Source of the DNA: Burkholderiaceae bacterium | GTDB taxonomy: Bacteria > Pseudomonadota > Gammaproteobacteria > Burkholderiales > Burkholderiaceae | Length of the DNA: 10,393 nt | Direction of reading: 5' to 3' | Assembly: GCA_947374315.1 (NCBI GenBank) | Contig: CANCBK010000162.1 | Location: forward strand, 1-10,393 | Part shown: positions 1-9,724 of the stretch, piece after piece | Position numbering within the stretch: the first letter of the stretch is position 1 | Layout of the letters: every line of letters starts with the position of its first letter | The notes under the pieces: generated by a model | The model's input: only the letters and a program-made list of their open reading frames with translations | Told to the model about the DNA's origin: nothing | Database searches by the model: none | Position numbers and translations under genes: made by a program

Positions 1-623
1 TTTACTGAATAGCCCAGAACCGCAAGAACGGCTGCCAATACTGAGAGGGAGAACTCCCATTGGAAGAAGGCAAAGAAGCCCAGGATGATGACAACGTCAT
101 GTAAATTCGCAATGATGCCGGCAAGCGCAAACTTCCACTCAAAGCGGAAGGATAGATACACCACGATGCCAATGATTACAAAGATGAGTGCTTTTAAGCC
201 GTCAATGGCCAACTCTTGACCCACCTGTGGACCAACAAACTCAACACGTTGCAATTTCACGCCAGTCGTTGCTGGTTCAAGCGCTTGCATTACTGCCGTG
301 CTCTGATCAGCAGAAGAAATCAATTTACCTTCAGCATCTTTTTGCAATGGTAGGCGAATCATGACATCGCGTGAGCTACCAAAGTTCTGAATCTGAGTAT
401 CTGCATAGCCCAACTTATCAACCTTGGAGCGAATAGAGTCCAATGGTGCAGTTTGTGGATAACTGACTTCCATCACCGTTCCACCAGTAAATTCAATGGA
501 GAGATGCAGACCGTTATGCCAGAGGAAGAAGACTGCAGCTAAAAAAGTAATTAAAGAGATCGCATTGAGCACCAATGCATGGCGCATAAAGGGAATATCT
601 TTTTTGATTCGGAAAAATTCCAT
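1..623 (-). CDS. secF: Protein translocase subunit SecF, 3' end cut by window edge
   Basis: SecF is an inner-membrane partner of SecD that assists SecYEG-dependent protein export using the proton motive force. The first 207 residues are visible and the frame is still open at base 1. Against a remembered E. coli length of about 323 residues, roughly a third is missing. Seen in the sequence: an N-terminal membrane segment at about residues 15-35, the family motif EFTGGT at 44-49, a periplasmic stretch to about 140, then membrane segments at about 143-160, 166-187 and from 192. The LHDVVIILGFF stretch (174-184) matches the conserved HDV signature of this family. The ATG at 623-621 lies 3 bases after the secD stop and has a good AGGAG, so the start is secure. 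It is co-transcribed with secD. Confidence 0.96.
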   Translation of the reverse strand, partial: MEFFRIKKDIPFMRHALVLNAISLITFLAAVFFLWHNGLHLSIEFTGGTVMEVSYPQTAPLDSIRSKVDKLGYADTQIQNFGSSRDVMIRLPLQKDAEGKLISSADQSTAVMQALEPATTGVKLQRVEFVGPQVGQELAIDGLKALIFVIIGIVVYLSFRFEWKFALAGIIANLHDVVIILGFFAFFQWEFSLSVLAAVLAVLGYSV

Positions 624-626
624 GGC

Positions 627-2486
627 TTATTTCTCCTGTGGACGCCAAACTTGGCCGATAGCGAGTTTCTGAACTTTTTTACCTCTGCCGTACCAGAGGT
701 TAACCAGGCCACGTGAGAAAAAGACTGCTGAAAACATTGAAGTCAAAATGCCAAGGCAATGCACTACCGCGAAGCCTTTGATTGGGCCGGAGCCAAATGC
801 GAGTAATGCAAGACCAGCAATTAAGGTGGTGACGTTTGAATCTAAGATGGTTGCCCAAGCTTTATCAAAGCCAACAGCGATCGCCGTTTGTGGGGCGGCG
901 CCATTGCGCAGCTCCTCACGAATACGTTCATTAATCAAGACGTTGGAGTCAATGGCCATACCTAGTGCCAAGGCCATCGCAGCGATACCTGGCAGGGTTA
1001 AGGTGGCCTGCAACATCGACAATACAGAAATCAAGAGAAGCAAGTTCACAGCCAGAGCTACTACTGAGAAGGTGCCAAACAAGAGGTAGTAGGCAATCAT
1101 GAAGACGGAGATGGCTGCAAAACCAATGATGAGGGATTTGAAACCCTTTTCAATATTTTCTGCACCAAGGCTTGGTCCAATTGTGCGCTCTTCAATGATT
1201 TCCATTGGAGCTGCTAATGAGCCTGCGCGTAACAGCAGCGCTAAGTCGTTTGCACTTTCAGTAGTTGGTTGGCCGGTAATCTGAAACTTAGAGCCAAACT
1301 CACCTTGAATCGTAGCAATCGTGAGAACCTCACCTTTGCCTTTTTCAAACAAGATCATGCCCATCGGTTTGCCGATGTTTTCTCGGGTGACTTCCTGCAT
1401 CACACGACCACCAGCCGCATCTAAAGAAATATTGACGGCAGGGCGTTGGTTTTGATCAAAGCCAGCACTCGCATCAGTAATGCGATCACCACTGAAGATG
1501 ACGGATTTTTTGAATACACCTTGGCGAGTTTCGCCAAAGCGGAAAACATCCATGCCTGGAGGTGGAGTCTCACCAATAGCAATCGTGGAAACGATTGGGT
1601 CAGCTAGTCTAGATTCAAGAGTTGCAGTACGACCGATGATGTCCTTAGCACGCGCAGTATCTTGCACGCCTGGCAACTGAACAACAATACGTTCTGCACC
1701 TTGTTGCTGAATCACTGGCTCTTTAACAGCCAATTCATTCACGCGCTTATTGAGCGTGACAATATTTTGCTTTACTGCATTGTCTTGAATTTCTTTCAAG
1801 GCAGTAGGTTTAAATTCACCGACCAACTTAGGAGACAAGCCGGTAGGTTTAATTTGCCAAATAAGTTCAGGCTGGCTAGTCATTAAAACAGAGCGTGCCT
1901 TTTCTGCATCTTCAATGCTGCCGAAAGTCAAAGTGATGGAGTCCGAACCACGCTCAATACCTTGCTGACGAATCGATTTGTCGCGCAACTGGCTACGAAT
2001 ATCGGTTGCCAAAGAAGTCACCTTCTTTTGAACTGCACCCTTCATGTCTACTTGTAGCAAGAAGTAAACGCCGCCACGTAAATCAAGACCAAGTGGCATT
2101 GGTAATGCATTGAGTGCATTTAACCAACTCGGTGTGTTCGAGAGCAGATTTAATGCAACTGTGAAATTAGGTTCGTTTTGATCGATATTCAATTTTTGTT
2201 GCAGCAAGTCGCGTGCACGTAATTGGATATCAGTATTGTTAAATCGAATTTTGATTGAACCTACATTGCCTGCAGATTCAAAGAAGATGCCAGTGTTGCT
2301 AATGTTGTCATCAGTCAGAATCTTTTCGACTCGAGACTGTGTCGCCAAATCAACCTTGATGGTTGGCTTGGCGGACGAGACTTGAACCGCTGGAGCCTCT
2401 CCGTAGAAGTTAGGCAATGAATATAGTCCTCCGATTAATAAAGCAAATAGGATGACTATGTATTTCCAGAGAGGGTAGCGATTCAT
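627..2486 (-). CDS. secD: Protein translocase subunit SecD
   Basis: SecD forms the SecDF complex with SecF and uses proton flow to pull exported proteins to the periplasmic side. The protein has 619 residues, close to E. coli SecD (about 615). Seen in the sequence: an N-terminal membrane segment at about residues 7-24; the family motif DLRGG at 135-139, opening the large periplasmic region; then a C-terminal membrane bundle from about 449 to 597. The GMAIDSNVLINERIREE stretch (509-525) carries the membrane aspartate (D513) that by family knowledge takes part in proton conduction, next to the conserved N515 and R521. The start lies 25 bases after the yajC stop. The ribosome binding site there is weak, so translation may depend partly on coupling to yajC. 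Nothing looks truncated. Confidence 0.98.
   Translation of the reverse strand: MNRYPLWKYIVILFALLIGGLYSLPNFYGEAPAVQVSSAKPTIKVDLATQSRVEKILTDDNISNTGIFFESAGNVGSIKIRFNNTDIQLRARDLLQQKLNIDQNEPNFTVALNLLSNTPSWLNALNALPMPLGLDLRGGVYFLLQVDMKGAVQKKVTSLATDIRSQLRDKSIRQQGIERGSDSITLTFGSIEDAEKARSVLMTSQPELIWQIKPTGLSPKLVGEFKPTALKEIQDNAVKQNIVTLNKRVNELAVKEPVIQQQGAERIVVQLPGVQDTARAKDIIGRTATLESRLADPIVSTIAIGETPPPGMDVFRFGETRQGVFKKSVIFSGDRITDASAGFDQNQRPAVNISLDAAGGRVMQEVTRENIGKPMGMILFEKGKGEVLTIATIQGEFGSKFQITGQPTTESANDLALLLRAGSLAAPMEIIEERTIGPSLGAENIEKGFKSLIIGFAAISVFMIAYYLLFGTFSVVALAVNLLLLISVLSMLQATLTLPGIAAMALALGMAIDSNVLINERIREELRNGAAPQTAIAVGFDKAWATILDSNVTTLIAGLALLAFGSGPIKGFAVVHCLGILTSMFSAVFFSRGLVNLWYGRGKKVQKLAIGQVWRPQEK
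633..637 (-). promoter_or_regulatory. Ribosome binding site of secF inside the end of secD
   Basis: On the minus strand AGGAG lies 9 bases before the secF ATG and within the last codons of secD. With only 3 bases between the secD stop and the secF start, ribosomes finishing secD can pass directly to secF, which fits near-equal production of the two partner subunits. The site is seen; coupling is inferred. Confidence 0.8.
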
Positions 2487-2511
2487 ATTGAGATACTTTT
2501 AAACAAACGTA

Positions 2512-2838
2512 TTAAGCGGACTTCAGTGAGCCTTTTGGCAATACTGTTGTGATGGCGCCTTTTTGCATCTGCACTTCGGTGCCAGCAGCAATTTCAACAG
2601 TCACTGCTTGATCTTTCAATGCAGTCACTTTGCCGATGATGCCGCCAACAGTCACTACTTCGTCGCCAACAGATAAAGACTCAAGCATTGCTTTAGTTTC
2701 TTTTTGACGCTTCATTTGTGGGCGAATCATGATGAAGTACAGCACTGCAAACATCAAAACAAGGGGAAGGAAGCTCATCAAGCCACCGGAATCTGCGCCC
2801 GCGGCTGGAGCCTGGGCAAAAGCGTTACTAATCCACAT
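2512..2838 (-). CDS. yajC: Sec translocon accessory subunit YajC
   Basis: YajC is a small single-span inner-membrane protein that copurifies with SecDF and is encoded directly before secD in many proteobacteria. The 108-residue length is typical. Seen in the sequence: a short alanine-rich N-terminus with AFAQAPAAG at 6-14, one hydrophobic segment at about residues 20-38 ending in the characteristic IRPQ(M)K (38-42), and a small soluble C-terminal domain containing the GDEVVTVGGIIGKV family motif at about 58-71. The ATG follows a strong GGAGG, making the start secure. It is first in the yajC-secD-secF group and probably has its own promoter in the gap after tgt. Confidence 0.97.
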   Translation of the reverse strand: MWISNAFAQAPAAGADSGGLMSFLPLVLMFAVLYFIMIRPQMKRQKETKAMLESLSVGDEVVTVGGIIGKVTALKDQAVTVEIAAGTEVQMQKGAITTVLPKGSLKSA

Positions 2839-2844
2839 ACAAAA

Positions 2845-2850
2845 CCTCCA
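2845..2850 (-). promoter_or_regulatory. Strong ribosome binding site of yajC
   Basis: TGGAGG on the minus strand lies 6 bases before the yajC ATG. It is the best Shine-Dalgarno match among the gene starts in this window and fixes the yajC start. Confidence 0.8.
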
Positions 2851-2876
2851 TTAATTACCAATTGGAAACTGCTTCA

Positions 2877-2905
2877 GTTTTAGGCTTTTAAAGCTAAGCC
2901 GTAAA
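2877..2905 (-). promoter_or_regulatory. Candidate sigma-70 promoter for yajC-secD-secF
   Basis: On the minus strand TTTACG (2905-2900) and TAAAAC (2882-2877) are separated by 17 bases and lie 38 bases before the yajC ATG. Neither hexamer is a full consensus match (TTGACA, TATAAT). An alternative pairing begins with the TTGCGG just upstream. An 8-base palindrome CCAATTGG (2858-2865) would fall in the 5' leader. The assignment rests on hexamer resemblance and position only; the genes may instead be read through from queA-tgt. Confidence 0.35.
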
Positions 2906-2933
2906 CCCGCAATTCTAAACTGTATGGGGCTTT

Positions 2934-2958
2934 GAGGGCTTATTTACTGCCCTCGGGC
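2934..2958. repeat. GC-rich inverted repeat just after tgt, with two exclusive stems
   Basis: GAGGGC (2934-2939) and GCCCTC (2949-2954) form a 6-bp stem around a 9-base loop. The second arm can also pair with the next bases as GCCC-TC-GGGC (2949-2958), so only one of the two stems can form. The repeat begins a few bases after the tgt stop on the minus strand. No run of U follows on either strand, so it is not a standard intrinsic terminator. It may be a weak or factor-assisted 3' end, or an RNA-stabilising hairpin. Confidence 0.45.
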
Positions 2959-2960
2959 TA

Positions 2961-5151
<2,191 letters not shown>

Positions 5152-5172
5152 AGCATTACCATCAGGTATTGG

Positions 5173-5203
5173 ATTTTAACGATGACGACTAAGCGACCGC
5201 CAA
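5173..5203 (-). promoter_or_regulatory. Candidate promoter for queA-tgt, overlapping the start of recG
   Basis: On the minus strand TAAAAT (5178-5173) is a good -10 match and sits 21 bases before the queA ATG. The best -35-like hexamer, TTGGCG (5203-5198), is 19 bases upstream, longer than ideal. The promoter would cover the recG start codon at 5182, so transcription in the two directions may interfere. This is inferred from motifs and position. Confidence 0.3.
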
Positions 5204-7251
5204 CTGCACTCGAAAAGATGGGTTTAAACAGCCCTATGGCACTTGCTTTGCACCTGCCTGCCCGATACGAGGATGAAACTGAGCTCTTCACTATCGAGGA
5301 AGCTTTGGCGCTTGGGAGATTTCATTCTATTCAGACCCAAGGCATCGTGATTCGCAATCAGGTCACATTTCGGCCTAGAAGGCAGCTCTTAGTCACGATT
5401 GAGGATGACACTACTTCGCTGCAGCTAAGATTCCTTAATTTCTACCCTAGTCAGCAAAAGCAAATGGCCGTGGGCGCTCATGTGCGGGTGCGAGGAGAGG
5501 TCCGGGACGGCTATCAAGGTGCTGAGATGGTGCATCCTACCGTCCGCGCTGTTGTGCCAGAGGCACCCTTGTCGGCTAGCTTAACGCCGGTGTATCCAGC
5601 CAGCGCTGGTCTCTCACAAACCATTATTCGTAAGGCAGTGTTAAAGGCTCTGCAGGACGCTAGTCTCAAAGAAAGCTTGGCAGAATTTTTGCCGACCAAA
5701 CTCATGGCGGAAATTTTGCCATCTAATGATTGGCCACCGCTGCAAGATGCAATCACCTATTTGCACCAGCCACCTGCTGATGCCAATACCCAGTCATTGC
5801 TTGAGCGCACTCATCCTGCATGGCGTCGCGTGCAGTTTGAAGAATTGCTCGCACAGCAGATTTCTTTAAAGCGGGCCCATGCCATTCGAAGGGAAAGACG
5901 TGCTCCTGGTTTTGTGAAGACAAAGCAAAAGGCCGCAAGCATTGAGGAGGGTTTGCTCAAAGTACTGCCGTTCGAGCTAACTAGCGCTCAAGCTCGTGTT
6001 TGGTCTGAAATTGGCCTCGATTTATCTAACACCTTCCCAATGAATCGCTTATTGCAAGGTGATGTGGGTAGCGGAAAAACAGTGATTGCGGCATTGGCTG
6101 CTGCGCGTGCAATGGATCATGGCTATCAGGCTGCCATCATGGCGCCAACGGAAATTCTGGCGGAGCAGCACTATCTCAAAATGCAGGAGTGGTTTGGGCC
6201 TTTGGGGGTGCAGATTGCGTGGCTCTCTGGCAGTTTGAAAGCCAAGGAAAAAAGACTTGCACAAGAAATCATTGAGAGCGGTGAAGCTCAACTCATTATT
6301 GGTACTCATGCCCTTATTCAGGATAAGGTGAGTTTTGCTAAGTTGGGTTTAGCGGTAATTGATGAGCAACATCGTTTTGGAGTCAGACAACGTTTAGAAA
6401 TTCAACAACGCGTAGGCTCAGAATTGTTTTATTGCCACCAATTAATGATGTCGGCCACCCCAATTCCGCGGACCTTGGCGATGACCTACTACGCTGACCT
6501 AGATGTCTCTGTCATTGATGAATTACCTCCGGGGCGTAAACCTATTGCCACTAAGGTGGTGAAGGCTGCACGAAGGGATGAGGTAATTAGTGGCCTTCAT
6601 GACTGGCTTGCCAAGGGATTGCAAGCCTATTGGGTTTGTCCTTTAATTGAAGAGTCTGAAGTGCTGCAATTACAAACAGCCGTTGAAAGTTTTGAGCAGC
6701 TCACGCAAGCATTGCCTAATTTCAAAGTGGGTTTAGTGCATGGCCGCTTAAAGAGCGAAGAGAAGGCCGCGGTGATGGCAGCTTTCAAAGCCAATGAAAT
6801 CCAACTATTAGTTGCAACAACGGTAATTGAGGTTGGGGTTGATGTGCCCAATGCAGCATTGATGGTGATCGAGCATGCGGAACGTTTTGGTTATGCGCAG
6901 ATTCATCAGTTACGGGGACGCGTAGGGCGTGGTTCAGCAGATTCGGTCTGTATCTTGATGTATGCAGAACCTTTGTCTTTGGCAGCTAAAGAGCGCTTAC
7001 AAACTTTACGAGAAACTTCAGATGGCTTTGTGATTGCTGAGCGCGACTTATCCTTAAGAGGGCCCGGTGAGCTATTGGGAGCCAAGCAATCAGGCGACGC
7101 GATGTTGCGATTTGTAGATCTTCAGCGCGATGCCTGGTTGATTGAGTTAGCGCAAACTGCAGCAGAGCGTTTGCTGGATGAACATGGTGATTTAGTGGAA
7201 AGACATCTTGAGCGTTGGCTTGGATCTCGCACAGAATTTTTAAAGGCTTGA
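5182..7251 (+). CDS. recG: ATP-dependent DNA helicase RecG
   Basis: RecG remodels stalled replication forks and branched recombination intermediates. From the ATG at 5182 the protein has 689 residues (E. coli about 693). Seen in the sequence: an N-terminal wedge (OB-fold) region at about residues 50-130; Walker A GDVGSGKT (293-300); MAPTEILAEQH (320-330); the Walker B/DEQH box DEQHRFG (394-400); SATPIPRT (424-431); TTVIEVGVDVPNA (546-558); QLRGRVGRG (576-584); and the C-terminal RecG-specific motif around ERDLSLRGPGELLGAKQSG (620-638). All helicase motifs are intact. The frame stays open upstream to 5113, with a TTG at 5146 that would add 12 residues, but that would overlap queA and those residues do not look conserved. 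Tandem in-frame stops TGA-TAA end the gene. Confidence 0.97.
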   Translation: MTTKRPPTALEKMGLNSPMALALHLPARYEDETELFTIEEALALGRFHSIQTQGIVIRNQVTFRPRRQLLVTIEDDTTSLQLRFLNFYPSQQKQMAVGAHVRVRGEVRDGYQGAEMVHPTVRAVVPEAPLSASLTPVYPASAGLSQTIIRKAVLKALQDASLKESLAEFLPTKLMAEILPSNDWPPLQDAITYLHQPPADANTQSLLERTHPAWRRVQFEELLAQQISLKRAHAIRRERRAPGFVKTKQKAASIEEGLLKVLPFELTSAQARVWSEIGLDLSNTFPMNRLLQGDVGSGKTVIAALAAARAMDHGYQAAIMAPTEILAEQHYLKMQEWFGPLGVQIAWLSGSLKAKEKRLAQEIIESGEAQLIIGTHALIQDKVSFAKLGLAVIDEQHRFGVRQRLEIQQRVGSELFYCHQLMMSATPIPRTLAMTYYADLDVSVIDELPPGRKPIATKVVKAARRDEVISGLHDWLAKGLQAYWVCPLIEESEVLQLQTAVESFEQLTQALPNFKVGLVHGRLKSEEKAAVMAAFKANEIQLLVATTVIEVGVDVPNAALMVIEHAERFGYAQIHQLRGRVGRGSADSVCILMYAEPLSLAAKERLQTLRETSDGFVIAERDLSLRGPGELLGAKQSGDAMLRFVDLQRDAWLIELAQTAAERLLDEHGDLVERHLERWLGSRTEFLKA

Positions 7252-7261
7252 TAATTTATCC

Positions 7262-7288
7262 ATGAATATAGAAAGATCTTTTCTCTGA
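7262..7288 (+). promoter_or_regulatory. Eight-codon leader frame and palindrome before ubiA
   Basis: The 36-base recG-ubiA gap contains an ATG at 7262 followed by seven sense codons (MNIERSFL) and a TGA at 7286-7288, which shares its last base with the ubiA ATG (TGATG). The same stretch contains the perfect 10-base palindrome AAAGATCTTT (7272-7281), placed where the ubiA ribosome binding site would be. ubiA has no strong Shine-Dalgarno there. The arrangement could couple or restrain ubiA translation, but a frame this short can arise by chance. Confidence 0.25.
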
Positions 7289-8145
7289 TGCGTGATCGTA
7301 TTGTTGCTTACGCCCACTTGATCCGTTTGGATAAGCCAATTGGTACGCTATTGTTATTATGGCCAACTTTGTGGGCGCTTTGGCTAGCGAGTGGCGGCTT
7401 TCCTGAATGGCATCTCCTAATTATTTTTACCTTGGGAACATTTCTAATGCGTAGCGCGGGCTGCGCCATCAATGACTACGCGGATCAAGATTTTGATCGC
7501 CATGTCTTGAGAACTAAAGATCGCCCCATTACCAGTGGCAAGATTTCTGGAAAAGAGGCCTTGCTGGTGGCTGGCACTCTTGCTCTGATGGCCTTCATAT
7601 TGATTCAGCCTCTCAATGAACTCACCAAAGAGCTTTCTTTCTTTGCTTTGGCAGTTGCGATTCTCTATCCCTTTACCAAGCGCTTTTTTGCTATTCCGCA
7701 GGCAGTTCTTGGCATTGCCTTTGGCTTTGGGATTCCGATGGCTTATGCCGCAGTGTTGGATTTCATACCGGCAGAAGCTTGGATTTTATTTATTGGCAAT
7801 ATCTTCTGGGCTATCGCCTATGACACCGCTTATGCCATGGTTGATCGTGATGATGATTTACGTTTAGGCTTGAGAACCTCTGCGATTACCTTTGGCCGTT
7901 TTGACGTGATCGCAATTGCCTTGAGTTACAGCGCGCTATTTCTGAGTCAGGTTTGGGTTGCGCAGTTGGCAAACCTCAATAATTACTTTTGGCTGGGTTG
8001 GTGCTTGGCTCTAGCTTGCGCCGTATATCACCTCAAATTGGTTTCTACTCGCAAGCGCGAAGAATGCTTTAAAGCATTTCGTCACAACAACTGGTTGGGT
8101 GGCTTCCTATTTCTAGGAATCCTATTGGGCCTGGCTCGCTTTTAG
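7288..8145 (+). CDS. ubiA: 4-hydroxybenzoate polyprenyltransferase UbiA
   Basis: UbiA is an integral inner-membrane enzyme that attaches the polyprenyl tail to 4-hydroxybenzoate, the first committed membrane step of ubiquinone synthesis. The 285 residues fit the family. Seen in the sequence: an N-terminal [20 protein letters not shown] (13-32); the first aspartate-rich motif [19 protein letters not shown] (62-80); the second, [16 protein letters not shown] (179-194), both of which bind magnesium diphosphate by family knowledge; and about eight or nine hydrophobic segments. The N-terminus aligns naturally with family starts. It follows recG by 36 bases on the same strand and may share its transcript. 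Its stop codon interlocks with that of proC. The chorismate lyase gene (ubiC), often adjacent in other proteobacteria, is not seen here. Confidence 0.97.
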   Translation: MRDRIVAYAHLIRLDKPIGTLLLLWPTLWALWLASGGFPEWHLLIIFTLGTFLMRSAGCAINDYADQDFDRHVLRTKDRPITSGKISGKEALLVAGTLALMAFILIQPLNELTKELSFFALAVAILYPFTKRFFAIPQAVLGIAFGFGIPMAYAAVLDFIPAEAWILFIGNIFWAIAYDTAYAMVDRDDDLRLGLRTSAITFGRFDVIAIALSYSALFLSQVWVAQLANLNNYFWLGWCLALACAVYHLKLVSTRKREECFKAFRHNNWLGGFLFLGILLGLARF

Positions 8146-9002
8146 CTCTTGCCTAGTTCATCGCCCATGGCTTTGCCACGTTGACTTGCAGCATCAATCG
8201 CTTTTTCTAGTGCGCCATGCCAATCGAGTTGCTTAAGCATATCTAGCGCAGCAGCGGTTGTACCGCCCTTTGAGGTAACTCGCTCGCGCAATACGCCCGC
8301 ATGCTCGTCGGAGTTATGAGCAAGCTGTGTGGCACCTTCCAAAGTGGCGTAGGCTAGCTTGCGAGCAGTAGTCGCATCAAGCCCAAGCTTCTCGCCGCTA
8401 GATTGCATGGCCTCTAAGAAAGCAAAAACATAGGCGGGGCCACTTCCAGAAACCGCGGTAACGGCATCCATCAACTTTTCTTCATTAACCCAGACCGCCT
8501 GCCCAACTGCATTGCAAATAGTTTCGGCTAGGGCGCGATCGGATGCGTTGACTGCAGCATCTGCAAATAAACCGGTAATGCCTTTACCAATGAGGGCTGG
8601 GGTATTTGGCATGGCGCGAACGCATCGCTCGTGGTCAAGCCAGCGACTCATGTCTTTGAGGCGAATTCCAGCTGCAATACTGAGAATCAATGGACCGGGT
8701 GCTGTTGCATGCTTGAGCTTGGCGCTCAAGGATTTTGCAACTACATTGAAATCCTGAGGTTTGATAGCCATCACTACGACATTGTTCTTAGAAAAATCAA
8801 AGGCGATTTGGTCTAAGGCGCCAATGATTTGCACGCCAAAATCTTGATGTAATTGCAGGCCAGTGCTGGCGTTAGCCTCGACTACAGAGAGTTGATTAGC
8901 TTCAAAACCGTTGGCAAGTAATCCACTAATTAATGCGCGACCCATATTGCCACCGCCAATAAAGGTGATGTGGGCATTTTGGTTTGTTTGTTGTGTGCTC
9001 AT
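8142..9002 (-). CDS. proC: Pyrroline-5-carboxylate reductase
   Basis: ProC reduces pyrroline-5-carboxylate to proline with NAD(P)H in the cytoplasm, the last step of proline synthesis. The 286 residues are slightly longer than the E. coli enzyme (about 269). Seen in the sequence: an N-terminal Rossmann nucleotide-binding motif [12 protein letters not shown] (14-25), VVMAIKPQ (76-83), [15 protein letters not shown] (131-145), and the C-terminal dimer/active-site region with [16 protein letters not shown] (183-198) and the P5CR signature around [15 protein letters not shown] (239-253). The ATG overlaps the stop of the upstream yggS-type gene as ATGA, showing translational coupling. Its TAA stop overlaps the convergent ubiA stop. 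The yggT gene that often follows proC elsewhere is absent at this position. Confidence 0.97.
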   Translation of the reverse strand: MSTQQTNQNAHITFIGGGNMGRALISGLLANGFEANQLSVVEANASTGLQLHQDFGVQIIGALDQIAFDFSKNNVVVMAIKPQDFNVVAKSLSAKLKHATAPGPLILSIAAGIRLKDMSRWLDHERCVRAMPNTPALIGKGITGLFADAAVNASDRALAETICNAVGQAVWVNEEKLMDAVTAVSGSGPAYVFAFLEAMQSSGEKLGLDATTARKLAYATLEGATQLAHNSDEHAGVLRERVTSKGGTTAAALDMLKQLDWHGALEKAIDAASQRGKAMGDELGKS

Positions 9003-9724
9003 GCTTTTATCTTATCGCGCTTCCCAAAAATGGCGCTTCCTATACGTACCATGGTGCTACCTTCAGCAATGGCAGCCTCCATATCATCCGACATTCCCAT
9101 GGAGAGGGTGTCAAAGAAATCATAACCAAGATCATGGCTATGCTTTACTTTGATCCCAGCAAAACACTCCCTGACTGCTGCAAAGGCTTGGCGTTGTTGC
9201 CCCACATCTTCGCTGGGCGCAGGGATCGCCATGAGTCCGCGAAGAACAAGATTGGGCAATTTGGCGACTGCATCGCAAAGTGCCTCTACTTCATCAAGAG
9301 CGATACCACTTTTGGAATCTTCTGCACTTACGTTGATTTGAACGCACACTTGCAAGTCACCCAAGTCTGGAAACTCTCCGCGCTGGCTAGATAGACGTTC
9401 AGCAATTTTGAGTCTATTGATACTGTGAACCCAATCAAAGTGTTCCGCGACATCACGTGTTTTATTGCTTTGTAGTGGGCCAATGAAGTGCCACTCTAGC
9501 CAAGGACGCAATTTGGCCAGCCGCTGAATTTTCTCAACACCTTCCTGTACGTAGTTCTCGCCAAAAGCGGTTTGCCCGGCATGCATCGCCTCCTCGACTG
9601 CCGTAGGAGGAAAGGTTTTGCTTACCGCAAGTAGTTGAATATCTTCAGGCTCACGTTTGGCTGCCAACGCTGCCAACTCAAGTCTTTGCTTTACCAACAT
9701 CAGGTTGGCAGTAACTTGACTCAT
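8999..9724 (-). CDS. yggS: YggS/PLPBP-family pyridoxal phosphate homeostasis protein
   Basis: Members of this family (YggS in E. coli, PLPBP in human) bind pyridoxal 5'-phosphate and help keep vitamin B6 and amino-acid pools balanced; no catalytic reaction is established. The 241 residues cover the full alanine-racemase-like N-terminal TIM barrel. Seen in the sequence: LLAVSKTFP (31-39), with K36 the expected PLP lysine; FGENYVQE (54-61); WHFIGPLQSNK (78-88); SMGMSDDMEAAI (208-219); and the phosphate-binding VRIGSAIFG (226-234). The start overlaps the glcF stop by one base (TAATG) and the stop overlaps proC (ATGA), so it is translated as the middle of a coupled operon with no strong ribosome binding site of its own. 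The pairing with proC is widespread in bacteria. Confidence 0.95.
   Translation of the reverse strand: MSQVTANLMLVKQRLELAALAAKREPEDIQLLAVSKTFPPTAVEEAMHAGQTAFGENYVQEGVEKIQRLAKLRPWLEWHFIGPLQSNKTRDVAEHFDWVHSINRLKIAERLSSQRGEFPDLGDLQVCVQINVSAEDSKSGIALDEVEALCDAVAKLPNLVLRGLMAIPAPSEDVGQQRQAFAAVRECFAGIKVKHSHDLGYDFFDTLSMGMSDDMEAAIAEGSTMVRIGSAIFGKRDKIKA

Larger units (their letters stand above)
2839..2960. other. Intergenic region between tgt and yajC
   Basis: These 122 bases are the longest gene-free stretch in the window. Besides the features listed separately (ribosome binding site, candidate promoter, GC-rich inverted repeat), it contains a short inverted repeat GGCTT (2883-2887) / AAGCC (2896-2900) inside the promoter spacer, and the palindrome CCAATTGG (2858-2865). 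I see no small gene and no recognised riboswitch in it. Confidence 0.6.

Noticed and set aside
748..1089. 113-codon open frame on the plus strand opposite secD
   Set aside because: It is fully antisense to the conserved membrane region of SecD and its composition reflects the complement of hydrophobic codons. There is no independent support.
2934..2958. Intrinsic terminator after tgt
   Set aside because: The stem is GC-rich but only 6 bp, and no U-run follows on either strand. It is reported as an inverted repeat instead.
5152..5181. preQ1 riboswitch upstream of queA-tgt
   Set aside because: Only 30 bases separate queA from recG, and I see no H-type pseudoknot pattern or A-rich tail there. 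In known cases preQ1 riboswitches control synthesis or transport genes more often than queA.
8984..9394. 136-codon open frame on the plus strand opposite the yggS-type gene
   Set aside because: It lies antisense to a gene with clear conserved motifs, has no ribosome binding site and its translation resembles no family I know. It is a shadow frame.
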